Shown here one piece after another: positions 1 through 14,422 of a DNA stretch of 64,000 bases; the stretch's first letter is position 1; each line of letters starts with the position of its first letter. This stretch comes from Brachyhypopomus gauderio (lineage: Eukaryota; Chordata; Actinopteri; Gymnotiformes; Hypopomidae), in assembly GCF_052324685.1 (NCBI RefSeq), contig NC_135220.1, positions 11,606,300 through 11,670,299 on the forward strand. Direction: 5' to 3'. The translations under genes were made by a program, and so were the position numbers. Under the pieces are notes generated by a model, which made no database searches, was not told where the DNA came from, and saw only the letters and a list, made by a program, of their open reading frames with translations.

Positions 1-782
1 CACACACCTCCAACACTGACAGCAGGCCACATACACACACACCTCCAACACTGACAGCAGGCCACATACACACACACCTCCAACACTGACAGCAGGCCAC
101 ATACACACACACCTCCAACACTGACAGCAGGCCACATACACACACACCTCCAACACTGACAGCAGGCCACATACACACACACCTCCAACACTGACAGCAG
201 GCCACATACACACACACCTCCAACACTGACAGCAGGCCACATACACACACCTCCAACACTGACAGCAGGCCACATACACATACACCTCCAACACTGACAG
301 CAGGCCACATACACACACAGCTCCAACACTGACAGCAGGCCACATACACACACAGCTCCAACACTGACAGCAGGCCACATACACACACAGCTCCAACACT
401 GACAGCAGGCCACATACACACACACCTCCAACACTGACAGCAGGCCACATACACACACACCTCCAACACTGACAGCAGGCCACATACACACACACCTCCA
501 ACACTGACAGCAGGCCACATACACACACACCTCCAACACTGACAGCAGGCCACATACACACACACCTCCAACACTGACAGCAGGCCACATACACACACCT
601 CCAACACTGACAGCAGGCCACATACACACACCTCCAACACTGACAGCAGGCCATACACACAGCTGCAACACTGACAGCAGGCCACATACACACACACCTC
701 CAACACTGACAGCAGGCCACATACACACACCTCCAACACTGACAGCAGGCCACATACACACAGCTCCAACACTGACAGCAGG
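1..782. repeat. 35-bp minisatellite, about 22 copies
   Basis: The unit is CTCCAACACTGACAGCAGGC followed by CACAT and a CA run of variable length. It touches the left edge, so its full length is unknown. It lies in uvrag intron 11. Confidence 0.95.
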
Positions 783-837
783 TCTGCTGTGTGGCTCTAA
801 CCTCATGACCTGTGTGCCTGGGCACTGACCCAGCTGT

Positions 838-914
838 GGGGGGAGGGAGAGAGACGGGGAGGGAGAGAGACAGAGAGGGAGAGAGACAGGGAGGGAGAGA
901 GACAGAGAGAGAGG
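838..914. repeat. GA-rich purine tract
   Basis: Imperfect GGGAGAGAGACA units of about 16-18 bp give an almost pure purine strand. Confidence 0.7.
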
Positions 915-1196
915 GCCCTCTCAGCCAGTGCCTCTGGTCTGTGGGACACATCTCCTGTCCTCTGGTGTGAAGGGTCATTGGTCTCATGGCCATTGGGGTT
1001 TGAATATACGAGTGATTCAACCCCAAATGTAAACAGAACCATAGTTGAAAACGCAGAGAGACTGTAGTGCTGTGGGCCTTTCTGGACTGTCCAGTCACCC
1101 GACCGTAAAGGTGTCCTTACTGCACCAGCTCGCCAGACACAGAGTCTCAACAACAAAAACCATTTACACCTGAGGGTCTGATAGAGTTAAGACCTC

Positions 1197-1286
1197 TGTC
1201 CCTGGGCGTGTCCCTGGGCGTGTCCCTGGGCGTGTCCCTGGGCGTGTCCCTGGGCGTGTCCCTGGGCGTGTCCCTGGGCGTGTCCT
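1197..1286. repeat. 12-bp repeat, 7 copies
   Basis: The unit is TGGGCGTGTCCC, almost perfect. Its minus strand reads as repeated GTRP in an artefactual frame. Confidence 0.9.
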
Positions 1287-1571
1287 AATGCTGCACGGGT
1301 AATGTAGAACCAAGATGATAACTGCTATGTTACAGTGGACAAACTTGCTCTCTACACAAAAGTCTGTCCTGGTCAAAGCACCATAGAGCACACGTACATC
1401 TGTATTTGTGCTGTATGAAGGGTTTCGTGTTTGGGTCCATGTAAACAGGGGCCACTTTGTCTACTACAAACTTAAGACGGCTTGAGAAACTTTGCTTCTT
1501 TGTGGAAATCCAAATGAAATAAAATGATTAAAATCATCTGTGTAATAAAGAGAACATGGACTTGTGTAAAG

Positions 1572-1768
1572 GCTGCACCCAGAGCGGGGTAGGAGTGTGG
1601 GTGGGGTCAGAGCCTGGGTTGCTGCACCCAGAGCGGGGTAGGTGTGTGGGTGGGGTCAGAGCCTGGGTTGCTGCACCCAGAGCAGGGTAGGTGTGTGGGC
1701 GGGGTCAGAGCCTGGGTTGCTGCACCCAGAGCGGGGTAGGTGTGTGGGCGGGGTCAGAGTCTGGGTTC
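1572..1768. repeat. 49-bp repeat, 4 copies
   Basis: Each unit starts GCTGCACCCAGAGCGGGGTA and ends with GCCTGGGTT, with few differences. Confidence 0.9.
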
Positions 1769-2035
1769 TATTACCTTCTCTGAGCGCTTTGAAGTCACGC
1801 TTGCCTGCATGAGAAAAGCCCAATCTGATTTTACACACACAGTGACACATGCAGGAAACAAGATGAATAACGCTTTCCAAATGTAACACAGCTAATCATG
1901 ATTACACACACACATACACAGACACACTTCATTTGTTGTCACAAGGCCTAAAGCGCTGGTGGTAAATCACATGGCCATTGTTATAAGTGGCTGGCTGTGG
2001 CACAGTGACCGAGAGTACAGAGCTCATCCTTGCAC

Positions 2036-2459
2036 GACCCCTCGCACGGAGGCCACGCCGACCCCTCGCACGGAGACCACGCCGTCCCCTCGCACGGAGG
2101 CCACGCCCGACCCCTCGCATGGAGGCCACGCCGACCCCTTGCACGGAGGCCACGCCCGACCCCTCGCATGGAGGCCACGCCGACCCCTTGCACGGAGGCC
2201 ACGCCCGACCCCTCGCATGGAGGCCACGCCGACCCCTTGCACGGAGGCCACGCCGACCCCTCGCACGGAGGCCACGCCGAACCCCTCACACGCCGACCCT
2301 CGCACGGAGGCACAGTGACCAAGAGTACAGAGCTCATCCTTGCACGACCCCTCGCACGGAGGCCACGCCGTCCCCTCGCACGGAGGCCTCCCCGACCCCT
2401 CGCACGGAGGCCTCGCCGACCCCTCGCACGGAGGCCACGCCGACCCCTCGCACAGTCAC
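2036..2459. repeat. 24-26-bp GC-rich minisatellite
   Basis: The unit is CCCCTCGCACGGAGGCCACG plus CCGA. A block containing GTGACC, AGTACAGAGCTCATCCTTGC is duplicated at 2004 and 2316, so the array was also copied as a larger segment. uvrag intron 11. Confidence 0.9.
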
Positions 2460-2720
2460 ACCGAGGACACCATCTCTCACACAGGCAGGAATGATTTAGA
2501 GAGGAAGATCACTCCACATTCCACTCTCAGCCACACCAGACATACAGATGCCTCAGTTGTTTCTGTTCACAATGCTCATTTTCCCCATGACGAACTTTAC
2601 ATCCTCGACAGTCACACAGACGGACATGCGCACACGCAGCCCCACACGTCAAACATCACAAAACAAAATCCATAACAAAAACATCTCACATAAGACAGTC
2701 AAACTGCATGTTAAAATTAC

Positions 2721-2781
2721 CTTGAAAGTCTTCCGAGTTTGGCAGTCTCACGCCACAGATGACATAGTCTGACTGCTGGTT
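2721..2781 (-). CDS. uvrag: uvrag exon 11 (last exon inside the window)
   Basis: 61 nt: [20 protein letters not shown] plus one base. It matches the human [18 protein letters not shown] region. Acceptor TTTACAG, donor CAAG|GTAATT. No further uvrag exon was found between this and position 1. Confidence 0.94.
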
Positions 2782-4637
2782 CTGTAAACAAGCCAGAGGA
2801 CAGTGAGCAGGAGCTCGCGTGGGCTTCCAGAACCACGTCACGCTAAAGCATTCAGCCGTCAGAGTGCCCACGCGGTTCCTGCTGCTCCCCCTGTCCAGCA
2901 GGGGGCACGCGTGTGCACCCAACACTCACCACATTAATGGGGTAGATGTACGAGAGCTCAGACACCAGCTGGCGACAGCGGAAGGTGAGTTGCGCGTTAG
3001 ACTTCAGAAACGTCTCTCTGTGAAGGGAAACACGCGTGTCAATCTGATCCAGGATCAGCTTTAGTGTGTTCAATCACAACCTTTCCCAGGCTTTACATTG
3101 CATCCACTTTACATTTCATTTATTCACAGATTTATTCATTATTCACACAGATTTATTTGACTTAACTTGTACTGTATGCTTTCTTTTACTCCAAGTTATT
3201 TTCATATAAAGAACTTTTAATTAGCTTTGTGTGTTCCAGTGGCAGTGGGATTCAGTGATTCTACAGTGAGTCCCAGTGATTCTACAGTCAGTCCCAGTGA
3301 TTCTACAGTCAGACCCAGTGATTCAGTGATTCTACAGTCAGTCCCAGTGATTCTACAGTCAGTCCCAGTGATTCACTGATTCTACAGTCAGTCCCAGTGA
3401 TTTTACAGTCAGACCCAGTGATTCAGTGATTCTTCAGTCAGACCCAGTGATTCACTGATTCTACAGTCAGACCCAGTGATTCACTGATTCTACAGTCAGA
3501 CCCAGTGATTCACTGATTCTACAGTCAGACCCAGTGATTCACTGATTCTACAGTCAGACCCAGTGATTCACTGATTCTACAGTCAGTCCCAGTGATTCTA
3601 CAGTCAGTCCCAGTGATTCACTGATTCTACAGTCAGTCCCAGTGATTCTACAGTCAGACCCAGTGATTCTACAGTCAGTCCCAGCGATTCACTGATTCTA
3701 CAGTCAGTCCCAGTGATTTTACAGTCAGACCCAGTGATTCTACAGTCAGACCCAGTGATTCTACAGTCAGACCCAGTGATTCTACAGTCAGACCCAGTGA
3801 TTCTACAGTCAGTCCCAGTGAATCAGTGAATCTACAGTCAGTCCCAGTGATTCTACAGTCAGACCCAGTGATTCACTGATTCTACAGTCAGACCCAGTGA
3901 TTCACTGATTCTACAGTCAGTCCCAGTGATTCTACAGTCAGTCCCAGTGATTCACTTATTCAAAGCAACATTCATACACCACATGGCCTGAACTAAAATG
4001 TGCCAGACTGACAGAGAGGCAGTTGTATGACTCTATAACCAGGTAGCTTGACAGCACATTTCTGTACTGGCTTTAGGAGGCCAGCTTTGCAAATAGACCG
4101 ATCCTGAAATCAGGCACCTTGTGGTAATTGTAAGAGCAGCTCAATTATTTTAACTACAAAATTACCCTCGGCTTCCTCTTTTCTGACCCCCTGCAGCAGG
4201 GGAATAACCCCAATCACAACACACCTGTCAGCTGACATGGGACAAACAATTATCCCAGAAAACAGGGAGGTATATGGGTTCATAGAAATGTTCATTTTTC
4301 ATGTCTGACCATACAGCTACTGGCTTTGGTGCTGGAGGTGGTGGAGATGTATTTGTGTGTCTTTGTGCGTGTGTGTTAAAAAGCAGGCAGTTGATACACT
4401 CACACCAAGTGTGACACACAGCTCTGATTAATTACTGATTCACCATCCGATACACAGGAATGATCTGTTTTACTGAACAGAGATGTGAGTGGTGAAGTGT
4501 TGCGGTGTTTCAATGGATTATGGTGCTTATGGTAGTGTAAACAGTGCACTATGGTGTGTAGTGATTTATGGTGTTCAGTGTGTTATACGATATGCAATGG
4601 TGAGTTACAGCACACACAGACCTAAGTTACTGTAGGT

Positions 4638-4719
<82 letters not shown>

Positions 4720-4844
4720 TGTGCCCTCACCGTTTGGCAGTGCACTCCTTCTGCTGGTCTGCTAAAGAGCTCCGCTCCTCCTCAAGCTTCTGACGCTGGG
4801 TGGAGAATGCCTCCTCTGAAGAGGAACAGACAGAACACCAGGAT

Positions 4845-4879
<35 letters not shown>

Positions 4880-5582
4880 GGGAGATGAAAAGAGAGAGCG
4901 AGAGGAAGTAATGTTGGAGCGAGGGAGAGACAGTGGGAGAGAGGAAGAAGGTGAGTGATTGGTGTTTGCACAGCTGAGGACATGTGCAGGTCTGCTGTTA
5001 AACACTCAAACTTCACAGACTTGAATCACACACACAAACAGTTCCTCTACAAGCAACAACAAACTCGATGAGATAAAAACACATTCTTGTAGAGGTTTTT
5101 TTATAGCTTCCCAGCTTCATAATCATAACAGACAGGGCTGTTATAAAGACTGCCTCAACACCAAGGACCGACAAGAATCCGGAGACCTGGCAAACAAGAC
5201 GTTTACAAGAAGAAGTCCATACATACCATGGCTTTAGCAGAATGCAAAGCTCAGGTTTGGACTTAGTTCTCTCAAAACAGTTCCCTGTGTCTCCTGTCTA
5301 CAAGCAGTTCCCTGTGGTTTCCGTCATGTGATTACATGGACATGCGCCCACGCACATGGATACACACAGTTACACAACGGGCACGTGTACACCAGGAAGT
5401 GCCCCCTGCACACAGCACAGCTGGGCCACATTAGTACATTAGCAGGACCCGAGGGTTTTATCCACCACAGCATCCTTTCTCTACCTGGAACTGCACACAG
5501 CTTTCCACACAGACAGCGTCAAAGCAGCAGTGACACGTTTGTGGCCAGCCGAGCTGCAACTGTGCAGGTACCTGCTGATGTG

Positions 5583-5618
<36 letters not shown>

Positions 5619-5692
5619 AGAAATCACAGCAATATTTACATGGATTTGCTCAGAAGAGCACAGAGGGTCTTCCACCCTGTAATTTTGTTTCT

Positions 5693-5747
<55 letters not shown>

Positions 5748-5940
5748 CGCGCAGATTGCTAACTTGGGCTCTGACATTTATGGGCCCAAGGTCTGTCTGG
5801 CACCAGAACTAAATGAGTTACACTACCATTAATTCCACAGTCACGTCATTTTTACAGGCAGAATTTACAGCATGCAGGAGAGACACACTACACTACACTG
5901 CACCTGTACAATAGAGAACACAGCTGGATATGTGCCAGAG

Positions 5941-5975
<35 letters not shown>

Positions 5976-7216
5976 GCACGCACGCGTACACACACAAGTA
6001 CTCATTATCTTCTTTAAGTCTACAATTTAAAATACATACTCAAAGATTGCAAGTCTTATCAAATGCATGAATTGTCTGTAAGGCATAAAAAAATTACATT
6101 CAAACACACACACAAAATACACGTACACAAACACACACACACACAGTTATACATACACATGCACAATGTCCACACACAGACGCATGCACACACATGTTTA
6201 CACTTAAGTTAATTTCATTCATTTTTGCGTCTCTCAGACAGGTTAAAACGTTAGAGATCCTGAGAGTCATTTCTCTGCCGTTTACCTGTTGACCATCAAG
6301 CTGAACTGTAGTGACAGTAGAACGGCCTGGAGAAGGTATTTGTGTAGTCCTGTGAGTACAAGCGCAAAATCACACAGCCCAGACCAGCAGGCTGAGGCCA
6401 TTTGTGTAGTCCTGTGAGTACAAGCGCAGTCACACAGCCCAGACCAGCAGGCTGAGGCCATTTGTGTAGTCCTGTGAGTACAAGCACAAAATCACACAGC
6501 CCAGACCAGCAGGCTGAGGCCATTTGTGTAGTCCTGTGAGTACAAGCGCAGTCACACAGCCCAGACCAGCAGGCTGAGGCCATTTGTGTAGTCCTGTGAG
6601 TACAAGCACAAAATCACACAGCCCAGACCAGCAGGCTGAGGCCATTTGTGTAGTCCTGTGAGTACAAGCGCAGTCACACAGCCCAGACCAGCAGGCTGAG
6701 GCCATTTGTGTAGTCCTGTGAGTACAAGCGCAGTCACACAGCCCAGACCAGCAGGCTGAGGCCATTTGTGTAGTCCTGTGAGTACAAGCGCAAAGTCACA
6801 CAGCCCAGACCAGCAGGCTGAGGCCATTTGTGTAGTCCTGTGAGTACAAGCACAAAATCACACAGCCCAGACCAGCAGGCTGAGGCCATTTGTGTAGTCC
6901 TGTGAGTACAAGCGCAGTCACACAGCCCAGACCAGCAGGCTGAGGCCATTTGTGTAGTCCTGTGAGTACAAGCGCAAAATCACACAGCCCAGACCAGCAG
7001 GCTGAGGGGATGCAAGACACATCACAGAGGCCTCTCAGCTTTTCCACTCGTGTGTGTGTGTGTGAGAGAGAGAGTGAGTGAGTAAGTGAGGGTGTGTGAG
7101 GGTGTGTGCGAGAGTGTATTTGAGTCTAAGAGTTTGGTGTGTGAAAGTGTGTGTATGAGGGTGAGTGTGTGTGCGAGTGTATGTGTGTTTGTGCGAGTGC
7201 ATGAGTGCGCGCGTGA

Positions 7217-7261
<45 letters not shown>

Positions 7262-8107
7262 CGTTCTTTTGTCCTCCTGTCCCTCTCTTTCCTCCATCAA
7301 AGCAGCAGCAGCAGTCTGAATGACAGCAGGTCTGGCTGAGAACATCAACCTGAACCAGATCTGCACTGGTACACCAGAAACAAGATCATCAGGGAACACA
7401 CCAGGAACACCATGGTAACGGAGAAGAAAACCAGGAAAACAGGTGAGGGAAAATGGTAACCAAGGAAAAACAGAACCCAGCAGACAAGATGTGTTCCCTA
7501 AATTACAAAAACCAACAAACCAAAACAAATATTCCTAAGCCAACCAACTCCGGGACGCAGCCCCTCAGGTCACTGCAGACCCTCATCAGTGTGGAGCTCC
7601 ACTCAGAAGAGCCTCACGCAGTCACATCAACACACACGTGTGTGATACAGGATAGAGGGAGAGACAGAGAGAAAGAGCCTCACGCAGTCACATCAACACA
7701 CACGTGTGTGATACAGGATAGAGGGAGAGACAGAGAGAAAGAGCCTCACGCAGTCACATCAACACACACAGGATAGAGGGAGAGACAGAGAGAAAGAGAG
7801 GGAAAGACAGAGAGAAAGCCTCACGCAGTCACATCAACACACACGTGTGTGATACAGCATAGAGGGAGAGACAGAGAGAAAGAGCCTCACGCAGTCACAT
7901 CAACACACACGTGTGTGATACAGGATAGAGGGAGAGACAGAGAGAAAGAGCCTCACGCAGTCACATCAACACACACGTGTGTGATACAGGATAGAGGGAG
8001 AGACAGAGAGAAAGGAGGAGGGAGCAGAGTGAGATGTCCGGGTGTGTGAGTCCATCACTGTGTGATCTGGGTGTTTATCGGATACTCTCACCCTGAAAAA
8101 GTTCATA

Positions 8108-8152
<45 letters not shown>

Positions 8153-11100
8153 ACGCGCACTTTTTTTTTTCTTTGGACTTCTGGGAAGTGTGTGTAGGGG
8201 AAGGAGTCACAGGATAAGTACGGTAAGTCATCACCGTACAGTTAAAGCGTGTGTTATAGTGAGCAGGATGAAGCAGACTGAAGGTGGGGGTGGTCACCTT
8301 TCCTCTGAAGATGGCCTCTCTCCTTCTGCAGGGCGTCCATCTCCTTCACCAGAGCCTTCTTCTGCCTCTCCAGCTCACTGCGCAGTGCTCCCAAACGTAA
8401 CTGCATACTCTCTCGCTCCTTCTTCTGCAGAGCGAGAGACAGAGAGAGAGATTGGGAGAGAGAGAGAGCGAGAGAGAGCAGGCATGAATTCTTTGTTTAA
8501 ATCCGTCTACAAGTGGAGATGATGAGGATGAGCTGATGGAACAGCTACTGGGTCCTTACAGAAGAAGGAGGTGGAGTAATAGATCGATGAGATGGAGTAA
8601 CGGAGACAAAGATGTAGTAATGGAGAGGGAGATGGAGTAACAGAGATGAAGTATGAAGTAAAAGAGAGGGAGTAACATAGAGGGACATTGAGAGGGAGAT
8701 GGAGTAACAGAGGGAGAGGAAGATGGAGATGGAGTAACCGAGAGGGAGATGGAGTAACAGAGATGGAGATGGAGTAACAGAGATGGAGATGGAGTAACAG
8801 AGAGGGAGATGGAGTAACAGAGATGGAGTAACAGAGATGGAGATGGAGTAACAGAGATGGAGTAACAGAGATGGAGTAACAGAGAGGGAGATGGAGTAAC
8901 AGAGATGGAGTAACAGAGAGGGAGATGGAGTAACAGAGATGGAGATGGAGTAACAGAGATGGAGTAACAGAGATGGAGTAACAGAGAGGGAGTAACAAAG
9001 ATGGAGTAACAGAGATGGAGTAACAGAGATGGAGTAACAGAGATGGAGTAACAGAGATGGAGATGGAGTAACAGAGATGGAGATGGAGTAAGAGATGGAG
9101 TAACAGAGAGGGAGATGGAGTAACAGAGATGGAGATGGAGTAACAGAGATGGAGTAACAGAGATGGAGAGGGAGTAACAGAGAGGGAGTAACAGAGAGGG
9201 AGATGGAGTAACAGAGATGGAGTAACAGAGATGGAGATGGAGTAACAGAGAGGGAGATGGAGTAACAGAGATGGAGTAACAGAGATGGAGTAACAGAGAG
9301 GGAGATGGAGTAACAGAGATGGAGTAACAGAGAGGGAGATGGAGTAACAGAGATGGAGATGAAGTAACAGAGAGGGAGATGAAGTAACAGAGAGGGAGAT
9401 GGAGTAAGAGATGGAGTAACAGAGAGGGAGATGGAGAAACAGAGATGGAGATGGAGTAACAGAGATGGAGAGGGAGTAACAGAGAGGGAGATGGAGTAAC
9501 AGAGATGGAGTAACAGAGATGGAGATGGAGTAACAGAGGGAGATGGAGTAACAGATGGAGTAACAGAGATGGAGATGGAGTAACAGAGATGGAGTAACAG
9601 AGAGGGAGTAACAGAGAGGGAGATGGAGTAACAGAGATGGAGATGGAGTAACAGAGAGGGAGTAACAGATGGAGTAACAGAGATGGAGTAACAGAGAGGG
9701 AGATGGAGTAACAGAGATGGAGTAACAGAGATGGAGAAACAGAGATGGAGAAACAGAGAGGGAGATGGAGTAACAGAGATGAAGTAACAGAGAGGGAGTA
9801 ACAAAGATGGAGTAACAGAGATGGAGTAACAGAGAGGGAGATGGAGTAAGATGGAGATGGAGTAACAGAGAGGGAGATGGAGTAACAGAGATGGAGATGG
9901 AGTAACAGAGATGGAGATGGAGTAACAGAGATGGAGTAACAGAGATGGAGTAACAGAGAGGGAGATGGAGTAACAGAGATGGAGATGGAGTAACAGAGAT
10001 GGAGAGGGAGTAACAGAGAGGGAGTAACAGAGATGGAGATGGAGTAACAGAGAGGGAGTAACAGAGAGGGAGATGGAGTAACAGAGATGGAGTAACCGAG
10101 ATGGAGTAACAGAGATGGAGATGGAGTAACAGAGATGGAGATGGAGTAACAGAGAGGGAGTAACAGAGAGGGAGTAACAGAGAGGGAGATGGAGTAACAG
10201 AGATGGAGATGGAGTAACAGAGATGGAGTAACAGAGAGGGAGATGGAGTAACAGAGAGGGAGATGGAGTAACAGAGATGGAGATGGAGTAACAGAGATGG
10301 AGATGGAGTAACAGAGATGGAGTAACAGAGATGGAGATGGAGTAACAGAGATGGAGTAACAGAGATGGAGTAACAGAGATGGAGATGGAGTAACAGAGAG
10401 GGAGATGGAGTAACAGAGATGGAGTAACAGAGATGGAGTAACAGAGATGGAGTAACAGAGATGGAGATGGAGTAACAGAGATGGAGATGGTGATTGAGGA
10501 CATCAGATGATCATGACGGTTCACTTCAGCCACTCCAGATTTTTGTGCCTTTCCCAAGAGCATTTTTGAAGTCTTTAATCCTTTTGCAGCTAATGTGATG
10601 AATTATCATTTAAGATGATTTTAGTGTAGTGTGTGTATGATGTGTTTTATCTTTTGCCCACAGACTCTTTTTTTATCTATATGATGATGGCTTTAAATGC
10701 TGAAGGTCTTTTAAAAAGATTCTTACTTTTGACCAGTTGTACTGGCAATCAATTCTGGGAGATAATTGTTCATTTCTCCATCTCCCTCTCAGTCTCCGCT
10801 CAGTGCAATTTGATTGAATCAAATTCAATTCAATGGAGCCTTATTGACATGACTAACATACACTTGTATTGTCATAGCTTTGATGAAGAAATGAACATTA
10901 CCAGGACTGATCATGCCTGACTGTCTCTATGGTCACTGTACTCTGTACTTGGTTAGAGTGGATGGAGTTAAGGATCATACAGCATGCTTAGATAATATGT
11001 CGCTGTAGGGCCTGATAACACCTCGTTTGGCTCTGATTTTGACTGTTTGCTAGTAATTGCTCTAGTTTTGGTATTTGGGTGGTTGTGACTGGGTTTGGTG

Positions 11101-11345
11101 CTCTGCTCCTGAGCGTGTGTTTCAGGACTCTGCTCAAGAATGAGATGGCTGGGTGTTGTGTGGCGTGAACATGTCCAGAACTGGACCGCACCTTTCACAT
11201 CTTTAATATTAACAGAGATCTGCTCAGATCTGCCCTGCAAGCATCGGCCATTTTGTCCCTGGACTTTTTTAAAATAGTTTCACTGAACTCCCACAACTGA
11301 GAGGGACACAGGTGCATGCAGCAGGCACAGAGGCCATAAATGAAA

Positions 11346-11399
<54 letters not shown>

Positions 11400-13840
11400 T
11401 GTAAAAGTGTGGAAGAGGGAAGGAGATGCAGATAGAGAGAAAGGTCATCACTTCTGCTGAGCTCTTTGATCCGTCTGGGTGATGACTATCATAATCCACC
11501 ACTATGAAGGCCAAGGGGCACCATCTTCAAACGTTTGATCAACAGATCGCTCTTTGTTCCTGAGCACAGACGTTTGCTCTGCCAGCACATTGAGTGTGTA
11601 TTTTAGCACGCACACACATACACACACACATACAGACACACACAGACACTCTATGAAAGACAAAAACCTGGACACATGTGCCGTGGTCCAGATGAGCAGG
11701 CTAGCTCTTTGTCTCATCTCTATTCTTGTCCCTGTCTCTCAGACACGCGCAGACACACTCGTGAGACGGGGGGGAGGGAGAGTGGGGAGAGGTGTCTGGC
11801 GGCGTGATCAAGGAGACCATCTCAGGCCTGTAATCAGTGTGAGTGAGAGCAGAGAGTTGGAGATGGAGGGAGAGCGCGTGTTGCTCAGAGGCAGCTGATA
11901 GAGCCTCCATCTACACGCCACCACCCTTATACACCAGCCTGACTCTCACACTCGCGTGCAACTCTCCACTGCCTTAGGCACGACACACACACACACTCCT
12001 TACACGTACCTTGTGAGGAAATACAATCTGTACCAAATACAGGTCAGCTCCTACAGGCACACACAAGCACTGCTCCCCAAACAGACTCACAGCCGACGTC
12101 TTTAACATGGTGATGGGATGGAGTGGAAATGAGGAAGAGGGGTGTGTTTGCACATGTGTAGGTTTAGGAAGAGAGTGTGTATACGAGAGAGAGAAAGGAA
12201 GAGAAGAAGAAAGGGGGGAGTGAAAGTATGCACAAGCGCTCAGCTAGTTCCTCCAGTCATGGGTGCAGGAGGGCAGAGGGTCCTGGACCCAGGCAGAGGT
12301 AATGCACATACATGACCACTCAACACTCATCTCCAGACTCCACGCTCACCCAGCCAGAAGTGTGGAGCTGGTCAGTGTGGGCGGGCGGGGCTGGTCAGCG
12401 TGGGAGGGCGGGGCTGGTCAGTGTGGGCGGGCGGGGCTGGTCAGTGTGGGCGGGCGGGGCTGGTCAGTGTGGGCATGCGGGGTGTGTCAGGAGTCTCACC
12501 TGCTCTGTGCAGAGTGCAGTGGTCTGTAGTTTCTCTTCAATCTCTTTGCCGATATTCTGTACGGTGACCTGTGTCTGTTTAATCACCCTCTGGGCCGTGT
12601 GTAGTCTGGAAAGAGAGACAGGAAGAGGAAGAGAGAGAGAGAGGAGGGGAGAGGGAGAGTGAGATATGCATTGCACCCAGAGATACATTCTCCCAGTACA
12701 ACTGCAAAGAAATATCAAAGGCATTACTTCAATACCACTTGAGCAATTTAGCAGCTCAAGCACTACACTTGTAATACTACAACACTGATATGAAAACAGT
12801 CAGACATCTCTTAGACAAAGACCACACACACGCAGGCAAGTACACATGCACACACTCACACACACCCGCACGCATGTAACACATGCACACACACTTGTAG
12901 ACAGATGTGAAGCAAACAAAAGTGTTGCAAGATGATCTAGCAACAGCCATGTTTTGCAGCTGTACAACGCCTAATAAACCAGGTCTCGGCCAATCTACAC
13001 AGCAGAGATCAGACCGAGGTCAGCCAGTCTACACAGCAGAGATCAGACCGAGGTCAGCCAGTCTATACAAAAGAGGTTGGACCAAGGTCAGCCAGTGTAC
13101 ACAGCAGAGATCAGACCGAGGTCAGCCAGTGTACACAGCAGAGATCAGACCGAAGTCAGCCAGTCTACACAGCCGAAATCAGACCGAGGTCAGCCAGTCT
13201 ACACAACAGAGATCAGACCAAGGTCAGCCAGTCTACACAACAGAGATCAGACCAAGGACAGCCAGTGTACACAGCAGAGATCAGACTAAGGACAGCCAGT
13301 GTACACAGCAGAGATCAGACTAAGGTCAGCCAGTCTACACAACAGAGATCAGACCAAGGTCAGCCAGTGTACACAGCAGAGATCAGACTAAGGTCAGCCA
13401 GTGTACACAGCAGAGATCAGACTAAGGTCAGCCAGGCCACAAGGGGGCACCAGCACACTGAGAAAAGTCTACTCAGGTTTACCGAGTGCATGGAGATGGT
13501 TAAAAGGTTAACAATGGTGATGCGTGTGCCCCCCCCCCAGTCACGTGTGTTTGTTTTTCACTGTATACTTCTGTGGTGTCGCATGTTCTACTTCATCAGA
13601 CTCCACGGCGAGAATAAAGAGCTCGTTCTGAAGTGTAAACGCAGCTCAGACACAAATGAAACCCAGACGCCTCTTCACTCTTCAAAGCCAATTACTACTA
13701 GACAAGAGTGAGGGCCCGTTTGACTTTGGACCGGCCGGCACAACCAAGATCCTCTGAACCCCAACAACATACCAGCAGCAGTGCAGTTACACACCAGCTG
13801 ACCTGCTGAAGCAGCCACTCAGGTGAGAGAGGGGGAGGAA

Positions 13841-13900
<60 letters not shown>

Positions 13901-14236
13901 GCACCTGTGAAGCAGTGCGACACTGAGGGTGAGAAGGAGATTATAAAAACCCAAACACATTCCTCCCTTTCCTAGAACATTTTTCTTCTCTTGTCCTCAT
14001 GAGAATACTACTGTGAGAACAGCATAAGCACCAGCAGGAAAAACCATCCCAAATATCTTTCCTGTGATTCATTCATATTTCAATTCTGAAAATATTCAAT
14101 CCTGAACATTGAATCAAAACTGCCACCGTCCCAGAGAAATGAGCCGTGCGGCCCGAGCCCTGGGTAGAGCGGGAACCCGGCCCAGACAGACGACAGGACA
14201 GCAGGGTCCCGCACAAGTGCAGAGAGGTGAACTACT

Positions 14237-14270
<34 letters not shown>

Positions 14271-14387
14271 GCTAAAGTTTGGTTTTCTCGTTAGCTCTAT
14301 GTAGTCCAGAGGGGCACCATCTCTCTGGTCTCTCTCCTCCCACCTCTCCACCACAAGTCCTCTTTTACATCCTTCCTCTTCACTTGG

Positions 14388-14422
<35 letters not shown>

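Noticed and set aside
1959..2675. Overlapping frames with GGHADPSH-type repeats
   Set aside because: Artefact of the 24-bp GC-rich repeat in uvrag intron 11.
6296..7047. Possible CRISPR-like array (regular 60-bp repeats)
   Set aside because: The repeats are contiguous with no unique spacers, and the DNA is vertebrate. It is a plain minisatellite.
8545..10563. Minus-strand open frame of 672 codons rich in LLLHL and CYSIS
   Set aside because: It is a direct translation of the 14/20-bp minisatellite, and no domain or splice context supports it.
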